Shown here one piece after another: positions 56,469 to 64,000 of a DNA stretch of 64,000 nt; the stretch's first letter is position 1, and the number at the start of each line of letters is the position of its first letter. The notes under the pieces were generated by a model. The model did no database searches and was not told where the DNA came from. It was given only the letters and a program-made list of their open reading frames with translations. The translations under genes were made by a program, and so were the position numbers. Origin of the DNA: Gammaproteobacteria bacterium (lineage in GTDB: Bacteria; Pseudomonadota; Gammaproteobacteria; Pseudomonadales; Azotimanducaceae); contig JABIZD010000074.1 in the NCBI GenBank assembly GCA_018666555.1, positions 34,550 through 98,549 on the forward strand, given 5' to 3'.

Positions 56469-57713
56469 ATGCCCAGGCAGCTCATCCTAACTCTGATATC
56501 GCCTTTACTGATGCCCGCTGTCATCATCGGCGGAATTTATTTTTCCCTTGCCAATCTCCATCAACTACCCGCTATACCCAATCAGGTCTGGCAAATAGGA
56601 CCTCATCTTTCGCTCGCTTTGCTATTACTGCTGTCACTGGTATTCAATCGCAGCCGGCTATTTTATGTCACTATACTGGTGACGCTATTAACAGGCATCC
56701 CCAGCCTTGCCTTCCCCGAGACGTACATCAACCTGATTATGTTCGGTCTTTTCCCGGCAAACGTCATCCTGATACTGGGCTACCAGGAACGCGGGATTTT
56801 TACCTCCATCGGCCTTTGGCGCCTGGCGTTCATTCTGCTCCAGCCTGCCGGCCTCTATGCGCTTTGGCACTTTGATCCGGCCCTGGTGCAAACATTGATC
56901 ACAACCGATATTGCCAATATCCCTGAGCCGATTCAGGACCTGCTTGTATACTCTCCCTTTAATCCATTGCTCAGTATTATCCTTGGCCTCAATGGGCTAG
57001 CTCTCCTCATTTCTGTCTACTGGCAGAGATCCTCGACAGCAAGAGTGATATTCACCGCTACCATCGCAGTATTAGCAGGCCCGCTATTGCAAATAGATAA
57101 CGCCAGCGATGCCTTGATCATGGCCTCGGCAATGTGGATGGCTTTCACCATCCTGAGAGATTCACACCAAATGGCTTATCTCGATGAGTTGACCGGCTTA
57201 CCGCAACGCCGTGCCTTAAACGAAAATCTACTGATTCTCGGACGGAAATTCAGTATCGCAATGCTGGATATTGACCATTTCAAGAAATTCAATGATAAGC
57301 ATGGCCATGATGTTGGCGATCAGGTCCTTCAGATGGTTTCTCGCAAACTGCGGCAAGTAAGGGGTTCAGGTAAAGTCTATCGTTATGGTGGCGAGGAATT
57401 TTCCATCGTATTCCCTGGCAGGGAGATGCATGATGCCAGCTTCTTCCTGGAAGAAGTCAGAAAATCTATTCAGGACTATGAGATGGTCATTCGACAAATA
57501 AAACGACCTGATACAGAAAAGAGCGATCATGCTGAGCGAGTAAGAGGTTCTTACCGCGCCGCAAAAGAAACAGTTTCAGTCACCATCAGTATCGGTGTAG
57601 CCCAGAAATCGAGCCGTGCTGAAACTGCCGAGACGGTATTGAAAAAAGCAGACGTTGCCCTGTATAAAGCCAAGAAAGCCGGTCGGAATCAATTGCAGCA
57701 ATCGGATGACTAA
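56469..57713 (+). CDS. Membrane diguanylate cyclase (GGDEF)
   Basis: A 414-residue signalling enzyme making cyclic di-GMP. Six or seven N-terminal membrane helices (about 6-225) form an unassigned sensor region; the GGDEF domain starts at DELTGLPQRRAL and has the active motif GGEEF at 307-311. The product-inhibition RxxD site is absent: the residues are R298-G-S-G301, so feedback control is probably lost. A charged insert (about 347-370) before the TISIGVA strand is longer than usual but seen in relatives. No receptor or effector gene is nearby. Confidence 0.9.
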   Translation: MPRQLILTLISPLLMPAVIIGGIYFSLANLHQLPAIPNQVWQIGPHLSLALLLLLSLVFNRSRLFYVTILVTLLTGIPSLAFPETYINLIMFGLFPANVILILGYQERGIFTSIGLWRLAFILLQPAGLYALWHFDPALVQTLITTDIANIPEPIQDLLVYSPFNPLLSIILGLNGLALLISVYWQRSSTARVIFTATIAVLAGPLLQIDNASDALIMASAMWMAFTILRDSHQMAYLDELTGLPQRRALNENLLILGRKFSIAMLDIDHFKKFNDKHGHDVGDQVLQMVSRKLRQVRGSGKVYRYGGEEFSIVFPGREMHDASFFLEEVRKSIQDYEMVIRQIKRPDTEKSDHAERVRGSYRAAKETVSVTISIGVAQKSSRAETAETVLKKADVALYKAKKAGRNQLQQSDD

Positions 57714-57850
57714 CCAGGCCATCGCCAGCTATGCCGGTCATGCTGTGTATTGCCTGCTAAGCTGCTCACACCTGAATTCAGTTAAGCAATCAAAGCCATA
57801 TCTCTAGTCGGCTCTATACTTCCTTCTCAGCGAATCGTCAGCAGGTAAGA

Positions 57851-58743
57851 CTACCTACTCACACCCCAAGTTGATTTTTTTAAATGACGCTGCGACAGGA
57901 TCTCAACAATGGCTAATATAAGTGCGACTACAACCAAGGTTACAGCGCAGGCGACAAGTGCTGTTTCCATCGAGCCTGTTGTTTCTACCATCATACTGCT
58001 GAACAGGGGAGCAAAAGATGACCCTAGAGCGGACATGAGCAGCCTATAGGCTATATTTCGATGTGTAGGCGAACTCAGTTGCGAAAGAGAAAAGGCAACA
58101 TAGGCATTAAACGTAGCAGAAACCGAAATGCCGTAAACAAAAGCCAGCATCAGCATCGCGTCCAGAGATTCCACCCATGTGAGCAATGTGGTGGCAATCA
58201 GGGACACGGGTATGAAGCCGTGAACCAGATACTTAATATCAACCCGGGAAACAAGCCAGGTGCCGGCAACTGAACCAATCAGTGCTGCCGAAAAGACATT
58301 CGACATAAACTGCCCACCTGTCGATTCCGCCGTATGTTCAAATTTTTCTGTGAAGTACTGCGGGGCCCAGATAAAAACAGAGATTTTGCCATCATATATA
58401 ACAGCAGGCTGACCCCTATCAGGATAATGCGACTATTCCATTCAGTCGGGCTGTTTGTTTCAGAGGCGCCCTCAGAATCTGAGGGGACGGTGAAATCTGA
58501 GATCAACATCAGCAGAATAACAAATATAATGATACCGAAAGTAACCATATAGGTGCTGCTGAAAGGCATGGATTGAGCAAGAAACCAGGAAGTCAGGGCC
58601 GCGAATAAGACGCCACCCCCGTTGAACATGGCGTCCTGACCGACGATGGCTGCGTGTCGAGCCGAACCATCCCAAACCTGGGATATCAGCGTGCTTGCGC
58701 CACATAACCCGGTAATACCAATGAGGTAAGCCAGGCTGAGCAC
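57851..58743 (-). pseudogene. MFS transporter remnant, N-terminally truncated and frameshifted
   Basis: Two overlapping minus-strand frames encode successive parts of one MFS protein. The first (58743-58279) covers several helices and runs to LLLYMMAK, then turns into nonsense; the second frame continues exactly there as ISVFIWAPQYFTEKFEHTAE and on to FMSNVFSAALIGSVAG through the last helices. One base is missing in an A-run (58384-58387 on the plus strand as TTTT): adding one A restores the frame. The first helices are also absent, since the open frame meets the stop codon of the neighbouring cupin gene at 58768. Without both changes the carrier would have about 400 residues. Confidence 0.78.
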
Positions 58744-58767
58744 GTGGCTGGTCCAGCGGGACCTAGC

Positions 58768-59955
58768 TCACCCGGCCATTGCCTGCAACGCTTGTAAATC
58801 CATGGATTCATTCACCTGACTGAATTCTGCTGACATTCTTACTTCCAAAAATTCTAACTGATTCGAACAGTTTATCAGCGCATGACTATGACCTGCAGGG
58901 ATAACACAGGCATCGCCAGCAGCAAGCTGGTTCTCACCAAAAGATTCGCAAAGCAGGTTTACCTGACCCGTCAGTACGAAAACAAAGAGAAACTCTTCAT
59001 CGTGCTTGACGACTGTAGCCATGCCTGCATCGGATTGGCAAGTTCGAACCTGAAAGGCAGCTGCCAGACCACGGCTTGCCTGTGCTATACCCATATCAAG
59101 CGCTTCAAACCCGGGTAGGCGCCAAGCCCCCCATTGCGACTTTTCACGCTCATGCCGAACAAAACTTTGGCCAGCATACAGCCGTTCAAGATCTAATTGC
59201 TGCTCGGGTAATTCAATGTCATGGTCCGCATAAGTCTGGTGCTCTCCAGGGCAGCTGATTTCTATTACTTCAAGGCCAGGTGAGCATTCTAAGACGCGGT
59301 GACGTATCCCGGGTGGTTGAGTCACACAGTCACCTGGAAGCAGAACAAAGTCAGGCCCCTGGCCCTGGTAAGCAACTCGAACCCAGCCTTTATAACAATA
59401 GATCATCTGAAAACGGATATTATGATAATGATTGTAGTCTGCGACTGGCCCGCCCTCTTCTATCCGAATATGTGAAGCGATAAACCGTCCTCCCTGCCGC
59501 TCAGGAATGAGGTCTCGATATGACATCCCTGCCCGTCCTTCGTTCCAGCTCAAAGGGCCGGCAATGCTACTCAACACAAACGACTGACAGATCGGCGGTA
59601 AATCAAGCTCATCACAGACTGGAACGAGAGCAATCCGGGTACCATTCGGCGCAAGCAGTATTCTTTCATCTTTTTCGGTAATGCCATCATGCAGATAGAG
59701 AAGACGCAGGGTAATCGGCTGTGACGGATCCTCGCCGTATCGCAATTGAATACACTGCCCAAATCCACTGATCTGGGCAAACCTGGGATCATCCGCTGGA
59801 GATATAGAATCCACTTTGAAACCAAGCGCATCAGTAAAGAACAGCAAATTGTCGTTGAAGGCAGCGCAACTGATGACCAATTCAGCGCGGTGAATAGTCT
59901 CTGTTATCGCATGATCTGCTGGTTGCGGTGATGTTGTGGTCATTTCTGTGGACAA
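58768..59955 (-). CDS. VOC-bicupin fusion protein
   Basis: A 395-residue three-domain protein. Residues about 21-125 look like a vicinal-oxygen-chelate module (AELVISCAAFNDNLLFFTDALGF). Two cupins follow: the first (about 158-240) has DYNHYH ligand candidates (His176, His178) and PPGIRHRV (His219); the second (about 300-385) has VVKHDEEFLF (His318) and IPAGHSHAL (His356, His358). It may be a metal-dependent oxygenase or isomerase, or a sensor. Divergent from kynureninase with 107 nt between, so it is probably tied to tryptophan/kynurenine breakdown, though this is inferred from location only. Confidence 0.75.
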   Translation of the reverse strand: MSTEMTTTSPQPADHAITETIHRAELVISCAAFNDNLLFFTDALGFKVDSISPADDPRFAQISGFGQCIQLRYGEDPSQPITLRLLYLHDGITEKDERILLAPNGTRIALVPVCDELDLPPICQSFVLSSIAGPLSWNEGRAGMSYRDLIPERQGGRFIASHIRIEEGGPVADYNHYHNIRFQMIYCYKGWVRVAYQGQGPDFVLLPGDCVTQPPGIRHRVLECSPGLEVIEISCPGEHQTYADHDIELPEQQLDLERLYAGQSFVRHEREKSQWGAWRLPGFEALDMGIAQASRGLAAAFQVRTCQSDAGMATVVKHDEEFLFVFVLTGQVNLLCESFGENQLAAGDACVIPAGHSHALINCSNQLEFLEVRMSAEFSQVNESMDLQALQAMAG

Positions 59956-59958
59956 TCC

Positions 59959-60048
59959 TGATAGTTAAAACAGGTTGGATCTAGTAGTTTAAACCACCGA
60001 TAACCGCAAGCGGGCAATATAATATAAACTGCTTGGATCAAACTATCA
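59959..60048. promoter_or_regulatory. Paired repeats in the kynU/cupin divergent promoter region
   Basis: TGATAGTT (59959-59966) and its reverse complement AACTATCA (60041-60048) sit at the two ends of the 107-nt gap. TTGGATC occurs twice in direct orientation (59975-59981 and 60033-60039), each followed by an A/T-rich stretch ending AAACC. The arrangement suits binding of one regulator at two sites controlling both genes; in known cases kynurenine operons are controlled by an Lrp-type KynR, but no regulator gene is present here. Confidence 0.4.
60018..60023 (+). promoter_or_regulatory. Possible -10 box for kynU
   Basis: A perfect TATAAT lies 39 nt before the kynU ATG. The -35 position (about 59995-60000) has only a poor match, which could mean activator dependence given the flanking repeats. 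Confidence 0.35.
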
Positions 60049-60062
60049 AAACCTGATTTCTT

Positions 60063-61337
60063 ATGAAAATGATAACCCGACAAGATTGCCAGTCGCTGGA
60101 CCAACAGGATCAACTGGCAACATCACGCGATGAATTTTCTATCGCTGATGGCGTGATTTACCTCGATGGGAATTCCTTGGGAGCAATGCCCCGGCAGGCG
60201 CTCTCTCAAGCCTACCAGACTGTCGAACAGCAATGGGGCCTGGGCTTAATACAGAGCTGGAATGATGCCGGTTGGTTTGACTTACCCTATAAGCTTGGTG
60301 ATCGTGTTGCCGGCCTCATTGGCGCGGCGCCCGGTGAGGTCGTCGTCACTGACTCGACCAGCATCAACCTGTACAAAGCGCTGGCTGCGGCACTACAACT
60401 GCGACCCGACAGAAAAGTAGTGCTACTGGAAAGTAGTAATTTCCCTACTAATAATTACATTACCCAGGGGCTGCTGGCGCAACTTAATCCTGATTACACC
60501 ATCCGTTATGCCGAAGCAGACGACATCGAGGCTGCTATCAATGACGAGGTCGCAGCGGTCTGTTTAACCCAGGTACATTATAAGACCGGTAGGCTTCTGG
60601 ATATGGCAAGCATCACTGACAAAACTCACCGTGCCGGTGCTATCTCTATCTGGGATTTATGTCATTCAGCAGGCGCCCTGGAAGTTGATTTGAATGCCTG
60701 TGGAGTCGATTTTGCTATCGGCTGCACCTACAAATACCTGAATGGAGGCCCTGGCAGTCCCGCCTACATTTTCATGGCAACTAGACACCACAACCAGGTC
60801 CAGCAACCACTCACGGGCTGGTGGAGCCATGCCGAGCCGTTTGCCTTTGAACGAGACTATCGTCCTACGCCGGGTATCGGGCAAATGTTAAGCGGTACCC
60901 AGCCGATAGTCAGTCTTGCCCTGGTTAACGTCGGGCTGGAAACCTTTAAGCAGGTCGACATCTGCGCCCTGCGTAGAAAGTCAATAGCCTTGGGGCAACT
61001 ACTAATCGATCTGATGGAACAACGCTGCCCGTCATACGGGTTCGATTTGATCAGCCCAGAGCATGCAGAACAACGAGGTAGTCATGTCTCCTTTGCACAT
61101 GAACACGGTTATCCAATTATGAAAGCACTGATTAATGCCGGCGTAATCGGTGATTTTCGGGCGCCTGATACTGTCCGCTTTGGTATTGCACCTTTGTACC
61201 TGCGTTATTCCGATATATGGGATGCGGTTGAGATTCTCCATGAGATGATGGCAACTGGATCATGGCAAAATGAAATCGTTACAAATTCTGACGATGCTGA
61301 TCCAGAATCAGGTCGGCGGCCTACCAGAGTAACCTGA
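60063..61337 (+). CDS. kynU: Kynureninase
   Basis: A 424-residue PLP enzyme cleaving kynurenine to anthranilate and alanine. Signatures: YLDGNSLGAMPRQAL at the start, ATP-like DSTSINLYKALAAA, WDLCHSAGALEVDL, and the Schiff-base Lys224 in CTYKYLNGGPGSPAY. Length agrees with the family (about 415). It stands alone; kynA, kynB and anthranilate genes are not in the window. Regulated probably from the repeat-containing divergent promoter region. Confidence 0.95.
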   Translation: MKMITRQDCQSLDQQDQLATSRDEFSIADGVIYLDGNSLGAMPRQALSQAYQTVEQQWGLGLIQSWNDAGWFDLPYKLGDRVAGLIGAAPGEVVVTDSTSINLYKALAAALQLRPDRKVVLLESSNFPTNNYITQGLLAQLNPDYTIRYAEADDIEAAINDEVAAVCLTQVHYKTGRLLDMASITDKTHRAGAISIWDLCHSAGALEVDLNACGVDFAIGCTYKYLNGGPGSPAYIFMATRHHNQVQQPLTGWWSHAEPFAFERDYRPTPGIGQMLSGTQPIVSLALVNVGLETFKQVDICALRRKSIALGQLLIDLMEQRCPSYGFDLISPEHAEQRGSHVSFAHEHGYPIMKALINAGVIGDFRAPDTVRFGIAPLYLRYSDIWDAVEILHEMMATGSWQNEIVTNSDDADPESGRRPTRVT

Positions 61338-61708
61338 CTGAACCGATCCGGCCCTCTCAGCTTCATCATTGATTGAGATTTCAAGACTGTTCCAAGCGCA
61401 AAATGGTGAGCGCTTTTACTGACATCAGGATCTTGATCCTGCCGGGCAACAAGCCATCTCTACAGATGTCATCTGCTAATCCAGTTGACACAATCTGTCG
61501 ACGATACAAATGCACCCGCTGAAACAAGGCTCCGCTTTCAGCTAAAGGAAAAATAGCCCGGCCAGAAACAAGATTATTTAACATGCGCCGAGTTCAAGCT
61601 AACGTTCATTGCACCACAGCCAAGGTATGATGGCCTGTTCCAGATAAAGATTGCCGTCCAAAAGTTCTTTTGATAGCTTTAACGGTCAAGTAACTGGGAA
61701 TAATAGAC
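61338..61708. other. Intergenic region, no gene recognised
   Basis: A 371-nt gap between kynU and the acyl-CoA dehydrogenase gene. A 67-codon minus-strand frame (61381-61584) has no known motif or convincing ribosome site. No hairpin with T-run is visible. Confidence 0.35.
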
Positions 61709-62884
61709 ATGTCACTAGACTCGTTCAGAGAAGAAACCAGAGCCTGGCTGGAACAGAACTGCCCTCCTGGCGCTAGAGGTCCGGGTGAAGTATCCAATGG
61801 CAGCACCAAAATTCAAATTAATGATCCGGATACACGCCTGTGGTTGCAGCGCATGACGGAAAAAGGCTGGACAGTCCCTAACTGGCCCAAAGCCTACGGC
61901 GGTGGAGGTCTTTCTACCCCAGAATATGTTGTCCTCATCGAAGAAATGCAGCGTTTGCAGGCCAGGCCTGCACTGTCCAGCTTTGGTACATCAATGATAG
62001 GCCCAACCCTTTTGGAATTTGGGACTGAAGAGCAAAAACAAAGACATCTACCTAGAATTGCCCGTGCTGAAGTTGAATGGTGCCAGGGCTACAGCGAACC
62101 AGGTTCCGGGTCTGATTTGGCTAGCCTGCAAACACAAGCGGAACTGGAAGGTGACCACTACGTGATCAACGGCCAGAAAATCTGGACCTCAGGCGCGCAC
62201 AATGCGAACTGGATGTTCATCCTGGTGCGTACTGACAAACAAGCGTCCAAGCATGAAGGGATTAGTTTCATGTTGTTACCCATGGATCAAGCTGGTGTTA
62301 CCGTCAAACCCATTAAACTCCTCAGCGGTGAATCCCCTTTTAATGAGACCTTTTTTGACAACGCCCGGGCTGCCCGCGAGGATCTGGTTGGCGAACTAAA
62401 TCGTGGCTGGACCGTTGGTAAGAGACTGTTGCAGCATGAACGGTCAGGCATGGAATCCCTGGTTTCCGGCAGCGCTAAAGAAAAGGCGTCTAGCTTACCG
62501 GAAATCGCAAAATCATTCCTCGGAGAGATGCAGGGGAAAATAGATAATGCTGCCACCCGAGATGAGATTCTCAAATATGAAATGGACTCACTGGCCTTAC
62601 ATCTAACCCAACGACGCGTGGTTTCAGAGTCCATGGACGGAGCGACACCTGGCCCGGCAACCTCCATATTCAAGGTCATGAGCACAGAACTGGAACAGGA
62701 CTATAACGATCTGCTAACTCGCCTGCATGGTTCGCGCGCTTTTGGCATCGACGAGAATTTCACTATTCCGGAAAGAGAAATGAACAAGAAATTTTTCTTC
62801 TCCAGAGCCGCGTCCATCTACAGTGGCAGTAACGAGATTCAGCGAAATATTATCGCCAAACGTGTTCTGGGATTACCGGATTAG
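61709..62884 (+). CDS. Acyl-CoA dehydrogenase
   Basis: A 391-residue flavoprotein of the ACAD family. N-terminal helical domain (GWTVPNWPKAYGGGGLS), the middle beta domain with the FAD/substrate segment WCQGYSEPGSGSDLASLQT and GQKIWTSGAHNANW, and C-terminal helices ending with SIYSGSNEIQRNIIAKRVLG. The group to which it belongs often acts on branched, aromatic or steroid side-chain CoA esters in Actinobacteria and marine Proteobacteria; the exact substrate is unknown. Monocistronic, convergent with the SDR gene across a hairpin. Confidence 0.92.
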   Translation: MSLDSFREETRAWLEQNCPPGARGPGEVSNGSTKIQINDPDTRLWLQRMTEKGWTVPNWPKAYGGGGLSTPEYVVLIEEMQRLQARPALSSFGTSMIGPTLLEFGTEEQKQRHLPRIARAEVEWCQGYSEPGSGSDLASLQTQAELEGDHYVINGQKIWTSGAHNANWMFILVRTDKQASKHEGISFMLLPMDQAGVTVKPIKLLSGESPFNETFFDNARAAREDLVGELNRGWTVGKRLLQHERSGMESLVSGSAKEKASSLPEIAKSFLGEMQGKIDNAATRDEILKYEMDSLALHLTQRRVVSESMDGATPGPATSIFKVMSTELEQDYNDLLTRLHGSRAFGIDENFTIPEREMNKKFFFSRAASIYSGSNEIQRNIIAKRVLGLPD

Positions 62885-62935
62885 CCGGCTTTCTGTCAAA
62901 TCGACCTTTCTCTTGGACTAAAACCGAAGCAGAAA

Positions 62936-62958
62936 CCTGGCTTGAGGATTAAGCCAGG
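62936..62958. terminator. Hairpin between convergent genes, probable bidirectional terminator
   Basis: CCTGGCTT (62936-62943) pairs perfectly with AAGCCAGG (62951-62958) around a 7-nt loop. On the minus strand it is followed by TTTCT, a modest U-tract; on the plus strand there is none. Position between two gene ends supports termination, mainly for the SDR transcript. Confidence 0.5.
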
Positions 62959-63022
62959 AGAGCGAAGCTGAGGCCGATTCGGTAATCATTGCATCAACCT
63001 AACTGATTCCCTCTCGATATGC

Positions 63023-63811
63023 CTAGACTACGGGGGATGATCCACCATCGACATTGATCGCTGTACCTGTGACGTAGCTTGCCAGTGCTGAACACATGAA
63101 TGCGATAACATCGCCAGCTTCAGATGCTTCTCCTACCCGCCCCATGGGAATATTCTGACCCATTTTCTGGTAGTGATCCTCCAGGCTATAGGTTGCATCC
63201 TTTTGATTGGCCGTTTCCCAACGCAGGACATGTTGGCGACTTTTCAGTAATCCCACACAAACTGTATTGACTCGAACACCCTCTGCAGCAAATTCCTTGG
63301 ACCAGGTCTTGGTCAGAGAAATACCTGATGCTCTCGACAGATCAGTTGGCTGACTACCCATTCCAGCTGCTTTACCCCCGGGTGTGGTGGTATTGCAGAT
63401 CGCACCTTGGCTTTTCTTAAGGTGTGGTAGCGCATGCCGAGTGCAGTATATTGCGCCCATGACCTTCAAGGTAAAATCATCTTCAACCTGTTCGTTGGTC
63501 ATCTTCTCGAACCGGGCAAAAGAAGAAGTTCCCGCATTGTTGACGAGAATATCGACTCGACCCCAGCGTGAAACAACCGCCTCAACCATCGACTCAACTG
63601 CCGCTTCGCTGCGCACATCAGTGCCAATTCCAATCACTTCATTGCCGGTAATATCACTAATTTCTTTTGCCGTCACATCCAGATTAGCCTGCGTCCTGGA
63701 CACCAGAGCAACCAATGCTCCTTCTGCAGATAACCTTTCTGCAGCCGCTCTGCCGATACCATCACTACCACCAGTGATGATGGCGACTTTTCCTTTAACC
63801 CCTAAATCCAT
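63023..63811 (-). CDS. SDR family protein with altered catalytic residues
   Basis: A 262-residue short-chain dehydrogenase/reductase fold. The cofactor motif is GGSDGIG at 14-20, NNAG at 91-94 and the C-terminal VTGTAINVDGG. At the active site, however, the YxxxK pair is replaced: the segment TDLSRASGISLTKTW puts Leu158 and Ser162 where Tyr and Lys belong, and the usual Ser is Thr in CNTTTPGG. This resembles a known SDR-like subgroup without a proper tetrad, so ordinary oxidoreductase activity is doubtful. AGAGG precedes the ATG by a short gap. The tandem repeats begin just upstream. Confidence 0.85.
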   Translation of the reverse strand: MDLGVKGKVAIITGGSDGIGRAAAERLSAEGALVALVSRTQANLDVTAKEISDITGNEVIGIGTDVRSEAAVESMVEAVVSRWGRVDILVNNAGTSSFARFEKMTNEQVEDDFTLKVMGAIYCTRHALPHLKKSQGAICNTTTPGGKAAGMGSQPTDLSRASGISLTKTWSKEFAAEGVRVNTVCVGLLKSRQHVLRWETANQKDATYSLEDHYQKMGQNIPMGRVGEASEAGDVIAFMCSALASYVTGTAINVDGGSSPVV

Positions 63812-63820
63812 TGGTCATCC

Positions 63821-64000
63821 TCTCTATATATACTGAACTATATCTATGTACGCTGAACTAGATCCATGTACGCCGAACCATATCTATGTACGCTGAACTA
63901 GATCTATGTACGCTGAACCATATCTATGTACGCTGAACCATATCTATGTACGCTGAACCATATCTATGTACGCTGAACCATATCTATGTACGCTGAACCA
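63821..64000. repeat. 20-bp tandem repeat array (nine units, runs off the window)
   Basis: Consensus unit TATCTATGTACGCTGAACCA. Nine consecutive 20-bp units fill 63821-64000. The one next to the SDR gene (63821-63840) is degenerate, units 2-5 carry single changes (GATC for TATC, CTA for CCA, CGCC for CGCT), and units 6-9 (63921 onward) are identical. Because 20 is not a multiple of three and stops arise in the frames on both strands, the array is non-coding. It lies 9 nt upstream of the SDR start, so the promoter or leader of that gene must lie in or beyond it. Total length is unknown. Confidence 0.95.

Noticed and set aside
56294..56875. 193-codon frame overlapping the diguanylate cyclase start
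   Set aside because: It is a shadow in another frame, rich in His/Pro/Arg, of the real membrane protein and NUDIX end.
61381..61584. 67-codon minus-strand frame in the gap after kynU
   Set aside because: No motif or ribosome site; kept only as part of the intergenic note.
63821..64000. CRISPR array at the right edge
   Set aside because: The 20-bp units are contiguous with no unique spacers, so this is a simple tandem repeat.

Overview
The window comes from a chromosome of moderate GC content that looks like a free-living, probably marine, gammaproteobacterium. The best evidence is the minus-strand housekeeping run miaB, ybeZ (phoH-like), ybeY, corC, lnt, leuS, lptE, holA (about 17.6-27.0 kb), an order typical of Gammaproteobacteria. 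I saw no rRNA, tRNA, CRISPR array, insertion sequence or prophage. The rest is a mosaic of short operons for peptide use, fatty-acid and aromatic catabolism, and transport.

Layout. 0-0.5 kb: the 3' end of a selenoprotein gene whose in-frame TGA (126-128) encodes selenocysteine in a U-x-x-C motif; conventional gene calling would cut it. 0.6-4.7 kb: three exported hydrolases on the minus strand, an M20 peptidase and two overlapping amidohydrolases, one of which has lost its metal ligands. 4.9-7.3 kb: a MoxR-type AAA+ ATPase with a von Willebrand A protein. 7.4-13.3 kb: a five-gene Opp/Dpp peptide ABC transporter whose second permease carries a large fibronectin-III-like insertion. 13.4-16.7 kb: cobS-cobT-NUDIX operon, a second AAA+/VWA pair. 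17.1-17.6 kb: a SixA-like phosphatase pseudogene with two stop codons. 17.6-27 kb: the housekeeping block. 27.2-31.8 kb: DUF1820, acyl-CoA synthetase, folK, zinc alcohol dehydrogenase, a lone biotinyl carrier and an enoyl-CoA hydratase homologue. 31.8-36.4 kb: a Gld-type ABC operon. 36.7-45.1 kb: HAD phosphatase, transporters, aldo/keto reductase, sulfurtransferase, VOC protein, GST and an FAD monooxygenase. 45.2-48.7 kb: a membrane-anchored sulfatase and a tubulin-tyrosine-ligase-like ATP-grasp enzyme. 49-57.7 kb: extradiol dioxygenase, EamA exporter, class V aminotransferase, gamma-glutamyltransferase, MFS carrier, a NUDIX protein without a normal start codon, and a diguanylate cyclase. 57.9-61.3 kb: a broken MFS gene, a VOC-bicupin fusion and divergent kynureninase. 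61.7-64 kb: acyl-CoA dehydrogenase, an atypical SDR and a 20-bp tandem repeat array running off the edge.

The genes suggest a scavenger of peptides, glutathione conjugates, sulfate esters, aromatics and tryptophan metabolites. Peptides enter through the ABC system and are cut by the exported M20 enzyme and gamma-glutamyltransferase; fatty and aromatic acids pass through the acyl-CoA synthetase, dehydrogenase and hydratase-like enzymes.

I found no single multi-gene system that I could call new with confidence. The strongest unusual items are the hidden selenoprotein, the OppC-FN3 fusion, the bacterial TTL-like ligase, the VOC-bicupin/kynureninase locus, the apparent AUC-initiated NUDIX gene and the tandem repeat array.
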